22,499 nt of DNA from an uncultured Clostridia bacterium (GCA_947304495.1 CAMZBG010000020.1:1-22499); one strand, 5' to 3'. Shown: positions 1 through 8,201, counted from the stretch's first letter. Numbers and translations: made by a program. Notes: generated from the letters alone by a model not told the origin.

Positions 1-68
1 AATAAAATATTTTACTTGTAAAATTATAATATGCATTTTTTAAAAGATTATATACCAGTAATAATTAG

Positions 69-320
69 TTATATAATACTTTTATATCGATCATATAATT
101 CTAATAGTTTTTGATAAACCTTAATACTTAGTTTATCTTTAATCTCGATTAAAATATTATCTGGATTATTAATAATATCTTGATATTTATTTTTAAGATA
201 ATCATAAATTATATCTATTTCTTTATTATTTAAATTTATTCCTTCTTTTATTCCAAAATTAACAATATCATCTTTAGTAATTTTATTAATATAATTTAAT
301 ATCATTATCTTATTTAACAT
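69..320 (-). CDS. YqfT-like small protein (DUF2624-type)
   Basis: This 83-residue soluble, mostly helical protein is read leftwards from the ATG at 318-320, behind a GGTGAAAAG ribosome site. Its layout fits the small DUF2624 family (Bacillus YqfT) as I remember it: an N-terminal INKITKDDIV segment, a helix starting near GINLNNKEIDIIYDYLK, and a last helix KVYQKLLELYDRY. Length also fits that family. The family has no established biochemical role. The gene is divergent from the PBP gene, and their start regions lie only 72 bp apart. The family call rests on pattern memory and is moderate; the reading frame itself is convincing because of its start site, composition and position. Confidence 0.6.
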   Translation of the reverse strand: MLNKIMILNYINKITKDDIVNFGIKEGINLNNKEIDIIYDYLKNKYQDIINNPDNILIEIKDKLSIKVYQKLLELYDRYKSII

Positions 321-336
321 ATCTTTTCACCAGTTA

Positions 337-370
337 ATTATATGATAAATAATTTAAAATATGCTATAAT
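337..370. promoter_or_regulatory. Compact divergent promoter region
   Basis: On the plus strand, TGCTATAAT at 362-370 is an extended -10 element lying 22 bp before the preferred PBP start at 393. On the minus strand, a TATAAT reads at 342-337, about 17 bp before the start of the yqfT-like gene. Neither has a strong -35. The two -10 boxes are about 22 bp apart, so polymerases could compete. This is inference from sequence only. Confidence 0.5.
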
Positions 371-392
371 AATTAGTGAAAGGATAGATATT

Positions 393-2522
393 ATGAGCCT
401 TATTAAACATAAATATATCAACAATACTTCAAAGAATAAAATAACTAAGAAAAAAATAAAGTTAAAACCCATTAATAAATCTATTAAATATAATAATCGT
501 AATATTACCGATATTATGGATAAAAGATATGCTCTAATATCTATTATTACTATTATTTTTTTTATCATAATTTCTGTCAGGTTATTTAAAGTACAAATAT
601 TAGATTATGATAAATATCAAAGTGAATTATCTATATCTACTGAAAAGATCATTGAAGGTACTAGTGCTCCAAGAGGAAGAATATATGATAGAAATTATAA
701 TTTATTGGTAGATAATGTGGCTAAGAAAACCATATATTATAAAAAAGAAGCTGGTGTTACTGTAGATAAAGAATTATCACTTGCATATACGATAGCACAT
801 CTTATTGATGTTGATTATTCAAACCTTACAGATTATCGTCTAAAAACCTTTTATTATGCTAATAATAAAGAATTATGTGAAAAAAAGATAACTCCATCTG
901 AATGGAATGAATACCGAAAAAGACACTTAACTGATGATGATCTTGAATCTTTAATATATGAAAGAATTACTGAAGAAGAATTATCTGAATATGATGAGTT
1001 AGATAAAGAAGCAGCTTATATTTATTACTTGATGAATAAAGGCTATTCTTATGCTGAAAAAATAATTAAAAATAAAAATGTTACTGAAAAAGAATATGCC
1101 ATTATCAGTGAAAATATCTCTTCTTTACACGGCGTTAATACTAAATTAGATTGGGATCGAATATATATGTATGGTGATACCTTTAAATCTATTTTAGGTA
1201 GTGTCTCATCTGATACTAGTGGCATCCCTAAAGAATTAGCTAAAGCTTATTTAGAAAAAGGTTATAGTTTAGATGACAGAGTAGGAACAAGTTATTTAGA
1301 ATTACAATATGAAGATTATTTAAAAGGAACTAAACCTAAATATCGTATCGTAGGTAACGATTATGAATTAGTAAGCCAAGGAAAAAGAGGTAATGATATT
1401 GTTTTAACTATCGATATTGAACTTCAAAAATACTTAGAAGATACCTTAACTAAAGAAGTATTAAATACTAAAAACGAACCTAATACTAAATACTATAATC
1501 GCTCATTTGTCATTATGTCTAATCCGGCTACTGGTGAAATATTAGCTATGTCTGGTAAACAAGTTGTAACTAAAAATGGTAAAAGAGAAGTTATCGATTA
1601 TACACCTGGTATAGTCACTCTTCCAGTAACCCCCGGATCTATTGTCAAAGGAGCTTCTATGTTAGTTGGTTATAAATATGGAGCGATTGGTATTGGTACT
1701 GTTATGAAAGATGAATGTATCAAAATCCAAGCCACCCCTGTTAAATGTTCATGGCGTACTATGGGTGATGTCAATGATCTGTATGCCCTAAGATATTCTT
1801 CTAATGTTTATCAATATAAAATAGCAATCAAAGTAGGTAAGGGAACATATAAATATAATAGTGCCCTAAAAATAGATGAATCTGCCTTTGATAAATATCG
1901 TAATATGTATGCTTCTTTCGGCTTAGGTGTCAAAACAGGTATTGATTTACCGGTTGAATCTCTTGGTTATACTGGCGACTCTAAATTACCTGGACATTTA
2001 TTAGATTTTGCTATTGGTCAGTACGATACCTATACTCCAATTCAATTATCACAATATATTAATACCATTGCCAACGGTGGTAATAGATTAAAACCATATC
2101 TCTTAAAAGAAGTATATTCACCATCGGTAAATGATACTGATGTGTTTGGTGATTTAGTGTATGCTACTGAAAAAGAAATATTGGGTAAAGTCGATGTTGA
2201 AACTAAATATATGGACCGTGTAAGATTAGGTTTTAATCAAGTTATTACGATGGGCTTAGGCTATGGTTATATGGGTAATTATGCTAATTCTAGTGGTAAA
2301 ACCGGTACTAGTCAAAGCTTTATCGATACCAATAACGATGGTAAAGTAGATACTGAAACTATTACTACATCTTTTATTGGTTATTCTCCAAGTAATAATC
2401 CTAAAATGTCCATTGTGGTCGTATCCCCAGATGTCAGTCTCCCAGAAGCTAATTATCAGAGCCAAGTTACTAAAAGATTATCATCTAAAATGGTAAATAA
2501 ATACTATCAAATATATAAATAA
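393..2522 (+). CDS. Class B penicillin-binding protein (PBP2/MrdA-like transpeptidase)
   Basis: This enzyme cross-links peptidoglycan peptides outside the membrane. I place the start at ATG 393 (709 residues) because GAAAGGAT lies just before it. An in-frame ATG at 342 would put the -10 box inside the gene. One membrane helix spans about residues 46-66. The dimerisation domain opens with PRGRIYDR (93-100). The transpeptidase domain carries the three active-site motifs: S416-I-V-K419, S469-S-N471 and K636-T-G638. There are no PASTA repeats. Residues about 110-260 are long, acidic and Glu/Lys-rich between dimerisation motifs. With mreC and mreD 2 kb downstream, a role in side-wall elongation is likely, but a division-type PBP cannot be excluded. 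Confidence 0.93.
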   Translation: MSLIKHKYINNTSKNKITKKKIKLKPINKSIKYNNRNITDIMDKRYALISIITIIFFIIISVRLFKVQILDYDKYQSELSISTEKIIEGTSAPRGRIYDRNYNLLVDNVAKKTIYYKKEAGVTVDKELSLAYTIAHLIDVDYSNLTDYRLKTFYYANNKELCEKKITPSEWNEYRKRHLTDDDLESLIYERITEEELSEYDELDKEAAYIYYLMNKGYSYAEKIIKNKNVTEKEYAIISENISSLHGVNTKLDWDRIYMYGDTFKSILGSVSSDTSGIPKELAKAYLEKGYSLDDRVGTSYLELQYEDYLKGTKPKYRIVGNDYELVSQGKRGNDIVLTIDIELQKYLEDTLTKEVLNTKNEPNTKYYNRSFVIMSNPATGEILAMSGKQVVTKNGKREVIDYTPGIVTLPVTPGSIVKGASMLVGYKYGAIGIGTVMKDECIKIQATPVKCSWRTMGDVNDLYALRYSSNVYQYKIAIKVGKGTYKYNSALKIDESAFDKYRNMYASFGLGVKTGIDLPVESLGYTGDSKLPGHLLDFAIGQYDTYTPIQLSQYINTIANGGNRLKPYLLKEVYSPSVNDTDVFGDLVYATEKEILGKVDVETKYMDRVRLGFNQVITMGLGYGYMGNYANSSGKTGTSQSFIDTNNDGKVDTETITTSFIGYSPSNNPKMSIVVVSPDVSLPEANYQSQVTKRLSSKMVNKYYQIYK

Positions 2523-2530
2523 AAAAATAG

Positions 2531-2560
2531 TTGTCATTATTTCTAAAAATATGTTATAAT
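2531..2560 (+). promoter_or_regulatory. Sigma-A promoter for rpmG-efp
   Basis: TTGTCA at 2531-2536 and TATAAT at 2555-2560 are separated by 18 bp, with a TG extended -10 (2552-2553). It lies nine bases after the PBP stop, so rpmG-efp has its own transcript. Confidence 0.85.
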
Positions 2561-2588
2561 ACACTTGATGTTTTAAGGGAGGTGCACT

Positions 2589-2756
2589 ATGGCTAAGAAA
2601 AATGAAAACAGAGTTTTAGTACCACTAATATGTGAGGAATGTAAAACTCAAAATTATACTGTAAGTAAAAATAAGAAAAATACGACTGAACGTTTAGAAT
2701 TAAATAAATATTGTCCTAAATGTCGTAAGAATACAACTCATAAAGAAAAGAAATAA
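2589..2756 (+). CDS. rpmG: 50S ribosomal protein L33
   Basis: This 55-residue basic protein of the large ribosomal subunit is preceded by a strong AGGGAGGTG ribosome site. It starts [18 protein letters not shown] and keeps four cysteines as two CxxC pairs (C15/C18 and C42/C45), so it is the zinc-binding (C+) form rather than the zinc-free paralogue made under zinc limitation. The YCPKC block and the Lys-rich C-terminus fit L33. In Bacillus an rpmG copy lies beside secE-nusG; here the partner is efp, 19 bp downstream on the same transcript. Confidence 0.95.
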   Translation: MAKKNENRVLVPLICEECKTQNYTVSKNKKNTTERLELNKYCPKCRKNTTHKEKK

Positions 2757-2775
2757 AGAAAGGTAATATAGTAAT

Positions 2776-3333
2776 ATGATTAATGTTAATGATTTTAAAA
2801 CTGGTATGACTATTAGTTATGAAAATAACTTATACCAAGTACTAGAATTCCAACATGTAAAACCAGGTAAAGGAGCAGCTATTGTTAAAACAAAACTTAA
2901 AAACTTAAGAACTGGTGCTATCGTTGAACAAACATTTAATTCTGGTATTAAAGTACCTCAAGCACATGTTGAAAAAATTAAAATGCAATACTTATATGAA
3001 TCAAGTGGCAACTATACATTCATGAATATGAATACTTATGAACAAGTAGAGTTAAATAAGTCACAAATAGAAAATGAAGCTAAATTCTTAAAAGAAGGCT
3101 TAGAAGTATTAATTTTCTTCTACGAAGGAGAAATGCTAGGACTTGAACTACCAGAAAAAGTAGATTATAAAATAACACAAACAGAACCAGCTATCAAAGG
3201 CAATACAGCTACTAACGCAACCAAAGATGCTATTATCGAAACTGGTTTACTAGTAAAAGTACCACTATTCATTGAACAAGATGAAGAAATCATCGTTTCA
3301 ACAAAAGATGGTAAATATGTATCAAGAAAGTAA
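2776..3333 (+). CDS. efp: Translation elongation factor P
   Basis: EF-P rescues ribosomes stalled on polyproline stretches by placing a tRNA-shaped protein at the E site. At 185 residues the protein is full length and has the three beta-barrel domains of the family. The tip loop HVKPGKGAA puts a lysine at position 32, which matches the position modified in Bacillus subtilis EF-P. No EpmA/EpmB-type modification gene is in view. The C-terminal domain holds the signature TGLLVKVPLFIEQDEEI. GAAAGGT lies ahead of the ATG, 19 bp after rpmG. The gene ends in its own terminator hairpin. Confidence 0.97.
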   Translation: MINVNDFKTGMTISYENNLYQVLEFQHVKPGKGAAIVKTKLKNLRTGAIVEQTFNSGIKVPQAHVEKIKMQYLYESSGNYTFMNMNTYEQVELNKSQIENEAKFLKEGLEVLIFFYEGEMLGLELPEKVDYKITQTEPAIKGNTATNATKDAIIETGLLVKVPLFIEQDEEIIVSTKDGKYVSRK

Positions 3334-3350
3334 TAACTTTCTTTTTTTTT
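3324..3350 (+). terminator. Intrinsic terminator of rpmG-efp
   Basis: An 8-bp stem AAGAAAGT/ACTTTCTT with loop AATA is followed by a run of T. The 5' arm lies within the last efp codons and the stop codon, an economical overlap. Confidence 0.85.
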
Positions 3351-3391
3351 ATTCCTTTAAAAATATTTATGTCTAATTTCTGTCTACTAGA

Positions 3392-3420
3392 TTTACAAAG
3401 TTAACTCCATGCTATATAAT
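3392..3420 (+). promoter_or_regulatory. Sigma-A promoter before the unknown gene and mreCD
   Basis: TTTACA at 3392-3397 and TATAAT at 3415-3420 have 17 bp spacing, just after the efp terminator and 17 bp before the next start codon. Confidence 0.8.
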
Positions 3421-3437
3421 TATGATAAGGTGATGAT

Positions 3438-4463
3438 ATGAAAAATAGCAAGTCATTAATCGTATCAGTTTCTAGTATGAAAGATATCGAAAACATAACT
3501 AAAAATACTAAATATATTAATATTGATATTACTAATCCTAATTATGATGTCATTAAACATTTTATTAAAAATGGTTCTCGTTTTATGTATTCTGATATTA
3601 TTAATAATACCAAAGGGTATAATTATGTAAGTTATGAAGATTTCTGCAATGCTGAATCGATTATCGATATGATATATGTTAATATGCCTAGTGATTTAAA
3701 TAAATTAGAAATGGCTAAATACTTATATGTAATGACTGCTAAGTATGTTTCTTTTGATATCAATACTGATCTTAATAAAAGTGAATTATATAATTTAACG
3801 CTTATGTCTAGTGCTGGTAATTTATGGAGCAGTTTAGCTAATGGTAGAGTAACTGATATTAGTGCTTCTAAAATATATTATTATCTATGTCGACGTATGG
3901 ATATTGATATCAGTATTGTCATTGATGAAGATGAAAAAACATCGTTAACTAAATTAAATATCTATAATCAAATCTTGGTCACTGATCTTTTTGAAGATAT
4001 CCCATATATTCAAGCTAATATGCAAACTAGACATTTTGCTCCCTATAATGACGATATAGCAATGGATAAAAAAATTAAATATCTTAAAACTAGATACAAT
4101 GATTACTTTATTGATAAAGCTCTAAAGAATATTGATTATACCAAAGAAGATATCTTATCTACTATTCTTGCTAAAACCGAAGAAATTATCGATGTAGCTA
4201 ATACTAAACCAACTACTTTAAGTGTTATCTATGAATATATCTTTAATAAGTATTGTCCTAATTATAATATTAAAATTAATAATTTATATCTAAATAATTA
4301 TGCTAAAAAACATTTTATTATCATCAGTTATAATAATGAACATTATAGTTATAATTATAAACAAAAAAGATTTGTTAAAGTTAATGAATCTGAATTAATT
4401 GATAATCTAAACCTAGGTAAAATATGTCTCTATCAACATGAAATAATTCCTAATATTACCTAA
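3438..4463 (+). CDS. Unknown soluble protein upstream of mreC
   Basis: I do not recognise this 341-residue protein. It has no signal peptide or membrane segment, so it is probably cytoplasmic. Start ATG 3438 follows AAGGTGATG and a good promoter. Residues about 90-200 are weakly reminiscent of a transglutaminase-like fold: a helical segment (LEMAKYLYVMTAKYVSFD), a Trp-containing turn (GNLW, 127-130), then a helix ending YLCRRMDI followed by a strand ISIVID. The position where the catalytic Cys would sit is Asp or Ile (about 140-141), and no clear His motif follows, so any such domain would be inactive. No terminator separates it from mreC 52 bp downstream, so a link with cell-wall elongation is possible but is inference only. 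Confidence 0.75.
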   Translation: MKNSKSLIVSVSSMKDIENITKNTKYINIDITNPNYDVIKHFIKNGSRFMYSDIINNTKGYNYVSYEDFCNAESIIDMIYVNMPSDLNKLEMAKYLYVMTAKYVSFDINTDLNKSELYNLTLMSSAGNLWSSLANGRVTDISASKIYYYLCRRMDIDISIVIDEDEKTSLTKLNIYNQILVTDLFEDIPYIQANMQTRHFAPYNDDIAMDKKIKYLKTRYNDYFIDKALKNIDYTKEDILSTILAKTEEIIDVANTKPTTLSVIYEYIFNKYCPNYNIKINNLYLNNYAKKHFIIISYNNEHYSYNYKQKRFVKVNESELIDNLNLGKICLYQHEIIPNIT

Positions 4464-4515
4464 TATTTAATTTAATTATGTCAATAATAAAAATAGTAAT
4501 TGAAAGGATGATTAT

Positions 4516-5367
4516 ATGAAAAAGAAACATCTAAAATCCAAAAATATCTTTTTAATAATCATAATTATCTTCTTTATCATAATTGCTATTTTTTCTTATA
4601 CCCTAAAAAATGATCGTAAACCAAATAAATTTGAATCGCTAATAAAAGATATTGTTTTAAATACAGAAAAGATTATCTTTTATCCCTTTAGATATGTTAT
4701 AGATAAATATGATTCATATATTGAATTAAAAGATATTAGAAAAAAATATGATGAACTATTACCAAATGTTGATCGTATTGAATCATTAATGACTGAAAAT
4801 ATTGAACTCCGTAAACAACTTGAAGCTATGAAAGAAGAATTATCTATCGATTATACCATCAACGGTTATGAATATTTAAATGCTACCGTAATAAGTAGAA
4901 ATATTGCTAGTTGGTATAATACCATTACAATTGATAAAGGCTCATATAATGGGGTTACCGTCGATATGGTTGTTGTCAATAGTAAAGGCCTTATCGGTAA
5001 AGTAATCTCTACAACAGCCTTTACTAGTGACGTTAGATTATTAACTACTAGTGATACTAAAAATAAAATAAGTGTAACCATTAGTGATAAGAAAAACTCT
5101 ATTAATGGTTTAATCAAGAATTATAATTATAATACAGGTTATTTAGAAGTAGAAGGAATTAGTAATACTGAACATATAAGTATCGATTCATATGTCTATA
5201 CATCTGGATTAGGTGGAATATTTCCAAGTGGTATCTTAATTGGAAAAGTTACTAATATTACTACCGATGAATATGATTTAGCTAAAATAATTGATGTTAC
5301 TCCTATAGCTGATTTTAATAATCTAAATTATGTAGCTATTCTAAAAAGAAAAGAGCTAAAACCATGA
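4516..5367 (+). CDS. mreC: Rod-shape protein MreC
   Basis: MreC is an extracytoplasmic scaffold that links the MreB filaments and MreD to elongation PBPs. The 283-residue protein has the usual layout. It has a short basic N-terminus, one membrane helix (about 11-29), a coiled coil (about 70-110, with ESLMTENIELRKQLEAMKEE) and then a beta-barrel region. Family motifs there include the segment around NATVISRNIASWYNTITIDKG and MVVVNSKGLIGKV. The start follows GAAAGGATGA. Its TGA stop overlaps the mreD ATG (ATGA), which implies translational coupling. No mreB is in this window, so it must be elsewhere in the genome if present. Confidence 0.93.
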   Translation: MKKKHLKSKNIFLIIIIIFFIIIAIFSYTLKNDRKPNKFESLIKDIVLNTEKIIFYPFRYVIDKYDSYIELKDIRKKYDELLPNVDRIESLMTENIELRKQLEAMKEELSIDYTINGYEYLNATVISRNIASWYNTITIDKGSYNGVTVDMVVVNSKGLIGKVISTTAFTSDVRLLTTSDTKNKISVTISDKKNSINGLIKNYNYNTGYLEVEGISNTEHISIDSYVYTSGLGGIFPSGILIGKVTNITTDEYDLAKIIDVTPIADFNNLNYVAILKRKELKP

Positions 5368-5870
5368 TATTAATTATTATTTATACTATTATTTCTTTTC
5401 TTTTAGATGCCTTAATATCTAATTACACCAATATAAATATTATTGATCCCAGTTATTTTAGAACTATTTATTCAGTAGTATCTCTAGTTATTATCATCAG
5501 TTATTTTGATAATAAAACTAAGTATTTATATCTTTTAATTATTCTAGGTATCTTTTTTGATATCGTATATACCAATACCTTCTTATTAAATATCTTTATC
5601 TTTATGATAATATATTTTGTTATTAATTTTATAGATATATATATCCCTAATAATCTATTTACTATTAATTTAAAATCACTAATAGCTATTTCTATCTATC
5701 ATCTAGTGTCTTATATTATCTTATTGTTAGTTCACTATAATAATTATTCCTTAAGACTATTATTTATTATTCTTACTAGAAGTATTATTATGACTATTAT
5801 CTATACGACTATTAGTTATCTAGTAATCAAAAAACTATACTATAAATTTTATCTCAAAAAAATTAAATGA
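5364..5870 (+). CDS. mreD: Rod-shape protein MreD
   Basis: This very hydrophobic 168-residue protein has about five membrane helices and a basic C-terminal tail, with length and topology typical of MreD, a membrane partner of MreC in side-wall synthesis. Sequence conservation in MreD is always low, so the call rests on topology, the 4-bp overlap with mreC and the N-terminal membrane helix carrying an acidic residue (FLLDALISNY). The last codons fall inside a terminator hairpin. Confidence 0.85.
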   Translation: MILIIIYTIISFLLDALISNYTNINIIDPSYFRTIYSVVSLVIIISYFDNKTKYLYLLIILGIFFDIVYTNTFLLNIFIFMIIYFVINFIDIYIPNNLFTINLKSLIAISIYHLVSYIILLLVHYNNYSLRLLFIILTRSIIMTIIYTTISYLVIKKLYYKFYLKKIK

Positions 5871-5892
5871 ATTGACTATTTAATTTTTTTTA
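5856..5892 (+). terminator. Terminator of mreCD, overlapping the thiI promoter
   Basis: The stem AAATTAAAT (5860-5868) pairs with ATTTAATTT (5878-5886) around a 9-base loop, flanked by an A run and followed by a T run. It is A/T only and so weak, but the position is right. Confidence 0.6.
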
Positions 5893-5900
5893 TTTATAAT
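5872..5900 (+). promoter_or_regulatory. Sigma-A promoter of thiI
   Basis: TTGACT (5872-5877) and TATAAT (5895-5900) are 17 bp apart. The -35 box is the loop of the mreCD terminator hairpin. Confidence 0.8.
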
Positions 5901-5921
5901 CATTAAGTGGAAGTGATAACT

Positions 5922-7100
5922 ATGGAAAGAATAATCTTAATCAAATATGGAGAATTAACTACTAAAAAAGATAATCGTAATCTATTCATCAACAAAATAA
6001 CAGAAAATATGCAAGCTCTATTATCAAATTATAATGTTAAAATAATTAAGAATAGAGTAAGAATGTTTATTGAAGTATCAGATAACGAAATTGATGAAGT
6101 AGTAAATATTGTTAAAAACATCTTTGGTATCCATAGTATAGTTATTGCCTATAAAGTTAAAACTAATATTGATGAAATTAATGATGCTGTTTTAAATGTT
6201 GCTAAAAATGAAACATTTAAAACCTTTAAAGTAGTAACTGATCGTGCAGATAAAACATTCCCAATTCCAAGTATGGATTTTTCTAGACAGATAGGAGCTT
6301 TAATTCTAAAAAATATTCCCAATATCTCTGTCGATGTACATAATCCAGATTACTTACTAAAAATTGAAATACGTAGTGATTATACCTATATTTATTCCAA
6401 TGAAATTAAAGCTTTAGGTGGATATCCTGTAGGTATTGCTGGCAAAGGACTATTGATGTTATCAGGTGGTATTGATTCCCCTGTAGCTGGTTACCTAGCT
6501 ATGAAAAGAGGTATAAAATTAGAATGTATCTATTTTGAATCTCCTCCTCATACTAGTCCACAAGCCAAAGAAAAAGTAAAAAAACTAGTTAGAATTCTTA
6601 ATAAATATCAAAGTAATATTAAATTACACGTTATTAATTTTACTGAAATTCAAGAAGCTATCTATAAAAATATCAATCCTGAATATATGATAACTATTAT
6701 GAGAAGAATGATGTATCGTATCAGTGAAAAAGTAATGCATCAAAATAAATGCTTAGTCTTAATTAATGGCGAATCAGTAGGACAAGTAGCTAGTCAAACT
6801 CTAACTAGTATGTCAGTTATCAATAGTGTAACCAATATTCCTGTTATTAGACCAGTAGCTTGCTTAGATAAACTAGAAATAATTGACATTGCTAGAAAGA
6901 TTGATACCTACGAAACATCTATTTTACCATATGAAGATTGTTGTACTATTTTCTTACCTAAACATCCAGTTATCAATCCTAAAATTGATAAAGCCCTTGA
7001 ATATGAAAGCCTAATCGATTATGAAACAATGATTGATACAGCAGTCAATAATCAAGAAATTATTAGTATTTCTTATAATCAAAATGAATTTGATATCTAA
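5922..7100 (+). CDS. thiI: tRNA 4-thiouridine synthase ThiI
   Basis: ThiI adenylates uridine 8 of tRNA and replaces its oxygen with sulfur, giving 4-thiouridine. I choose ATG 5922 (392 residues) because GGAAGTG lies 6 bases before it. An in-frame GTG at 5907 would overlap that ribosome site. Domains in order: an N-terminal ferredoxin-like segment, a THUMP domain (about 55-165), then a PP-loop ATPase with S181-GGIDS. The YEDCC motif (337-341) holds the catalytic Cys340. The rhodanese tail of Escherichia coli ThiI is missing, as in Bacillus. The cysteine desulfurase often paired with it is not in view. I see no thiamine genes or TPP riboswitch nearby, so the tRNA role is the likely one. Confidence 0.95.
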   Translation: MERIILIKYGELTTKKDNRNLFINKITENMQALLSNYNVKIIKNRVRMFIEVSDNEIDEVVNIVKNIFGIHSIVIAYKVKTNIDEINDAVLNVAKNETFKTFKVVTDRADKTFPIPSMDFSRQIGALILKNIPNISVDVHNPDYLLKIEIRSDYTYIYSNEIKALGGYPVGIAGKGLLMLSGGIDSPVAGYLAMKRGIKLECIYFESPPHTSPQAKEKVKKLVRILNKYQSNIKLHVINFTEIQEAIYKNINPEYMITIMRRMMYRISEKVMHQNKCLVLINGESVGQVASQTLTSMSVINSVTNIPVIRPVACLDKLEIIDIARKIDTYETSILPYEDCCTIFLPKHPVINPKIDKALEYESLIDYETMIDTAVNNQEIISISYNQNEFDI

Positions 7101-7127
7101 AATTGCAAAAATTACCAGTTAAAAAAT

Positions 7128-7157
7128 TGTATTAATTTTCTAATATTTCACACCCTA
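7128..7157 (+). promoter_or_regulatory. Candidate sigma-G (forespore) promoter for SASP
   Basis: TGTATT (7128-7133), 17 bp, then CACCCTA (7151-7157) resembles the sigma-G pattern TGMATA / CATNMTA. No sigma-A promoter is obvious upstream. SASP genes are classic sigma-G targets, so the match is expected, but the -35 agreement is only partial. Confidence 0.45.
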
Positions 7158-7178
7158 TTACTGTAGGAGGTGAATATA

Positions 7179-7388
7179 ATGAATAATAGTACAAATACAA
7201 ATAAACTAGTTGTTCCAGGAGCTAAACAAGCTATCGAAAGAATGAAATATGAAATAGCTAATGAATTTGGTGTTAATTTAGGACCAGATGCTACTTCAAG
7301 AGCAAATGGATCAGTTGGTGGCGAAATTACTAAAAGATTAGTAAAATTAGGACAAAATCAATTAAGTGGATCTTATACTCAAAAGTAA
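7179..7388 (+). CDS. Alpha/beta-type small acid-soluble spore protein
   Basis: SASPs coat forespore DNA, hold it in an A-like form and protect it from UV and heat. They are degraded by the GPR protease at germination. The 69-residue protein contains the family hallmarks: the GPR-site region [10 protein letters not shown], then [19 protein letters not shown] with its invariant Gly-Gly-Glu. The start is ATG 7179, set by a strong AGGAGGTG (7165-7172); a GTG at 7170 lies inside that ribosome site. It is a stand-alone gene with its own terminator. It is direct evidence that this organism, or a recent ancestor, forms endospores. Confidence 0.95.
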   Translation: MNNSTNTNKLVVPGAKQAIERMKYEIANEFGVNLGPDATSRANGSVGGEITKRLVKLGQNQLSGSYTQK

Positions 7389-7395
7389 TGATTTA

Positions 7396-7422
7396 GGAAT
7401 AGAATAAAATCTATTCTTTTTC
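7396..7422 (+). terminator. Terminator of the SASP gene
   Basis: GAATAGA (7397-7403) pairs with TCTATTC (7410-7416) around a 6-base loop, followed by a T-rich run. Confidence 0.7.
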
Positions 7423-7452
7423 TTTACATAAATTATCCTTTTATAGTATAAT
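7423..7452 (+). promoter_or_regulatory. Sigma-A promoter of the 7476-9007 pair
   Basis: TTTACA (7423-7428) and TATAAT (7447-7452) are separated by 18 bp, directly behind the SASP terminator. Confidence 0.75.
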
Positions 7453-7475
7453 ACATACACGTATGGGGGATTTGT

Positions 7476-8201
7476 ATGAATTATAAAAAAGAAATTGCTA
7501 AAAATAAAAAAACATTAGCTGATTTAATTAAAGAAACTGATTCGAATATTCGTCAATTAGATCAAATATATAACGAATGTATTGCCCAATTTGATAGCCT
7601 AACTGAAGACGCTATCGATGAAATTTTAGAAGATATATTTGATAATTATACTGAAATTGAAAAAAGACAAGCTGCAATCGAAGATATGCAAACCAAAAGA
7701 CCCATAATTATTACTAGAATTAGACAGGTTATGTCCTATCATGGCCTTATTTTACCTGGTGAAGTTATCCTTGAAACTAAAGATATGTTAAATATGATCC
7801 TGTTTACAGAATTACTTATTGCACTTACACAATTAAAATTTCAAATGCCGATATTTGAAGTATTAGAAAGTGCTGAAAATCAAACACGTATTATTTTGTA
7901 TTCATATTTTTTAGCTATGAAAGGAATAACTAGTAAATACTTTCAAGATAGAGTAGAGATAAAATTAGAATATTTAAGTTCGTTAAATGAACTAATAAAA
8001 TATATAATAGAACGTAATAAAAAAGAAATCGGCTATTTTGCTGGAATCCTTGAAATAGAAGGTAACAAATTATTATCGCTAGTAGATGCCACCGAAGAAG
8101 AAAGAAGCCAAATGTATTGTAACGGCCGCTTTGATATAGCTAAAAGTAAAGAAATAATGAAAAGAATATTACAAAGAAAAGAGGGCAAAAAATCATGTTA
8201 G
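7476..8201 (+). CDS. Unknown helical protein co-transcribed with a metal exporter
   Basis: I do not recognise this 241-residue soluble protein. The start ATG follows GGGGGAT. Residues 1-75 look like a coiled-coil hairpin rich in Lys, Glu and Asp. The rest is predominantly helical with a hydrophobic stretch (about 108-150, MILFTELLIALTQLKFQM) that is broken by charged residues and looks like a buried core rather than a clear membrane helix. A second charged helix follows, and the C-terminus is basic and ends in Cys. The stop overlaps the start of the PF11449-like exporter gene by 7 bases, so the two are translated together and may be functionally linked. No metal-binding motif is visible in it. 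Confidence 0.75.
   Translation: MNYKKEIAKNKKTLADLIKETDSNIRQLDQIYNECIAQFDSLTEDAIDEILEDIFDNYTEIEKRQAAIEDMQTKRPIIITRIRQVMSYHGLILPGEVILETKDMLNMILFTELLIALTQLKFQMPIFEVLESAENQTRIILYSYFLAMKGITSKYFQDRVEIKLEYLSSLNELIKYIIERNKKEIGYFAGILEIEGNKLLSLVDATEEERSQMYCNGRFDIAKSKEIMKRILQRKEGKKSC

Noticed and set aside
1..68. TTTTAC/GTAAAA inverted repeat and a TATAAT near the left edge
   Set aside because: The loop is only two bases and everything is A/T. It could be the end of the yqfT-like transcript or chance, and the neighbouring gene is out of view.
338..568. Hydrophobic minus-strand frame opposite the PBP start
   Set aside because: It is the antisense shadow of an AT-rich coding region, with no ribosome site and a complete gene on the other strand.
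5871..5921. Possible TPP riboswitch ahead of thiI
   Set aside because: The leader after the promoter is only about 20 bases, too short for a riboswitch aptamer.
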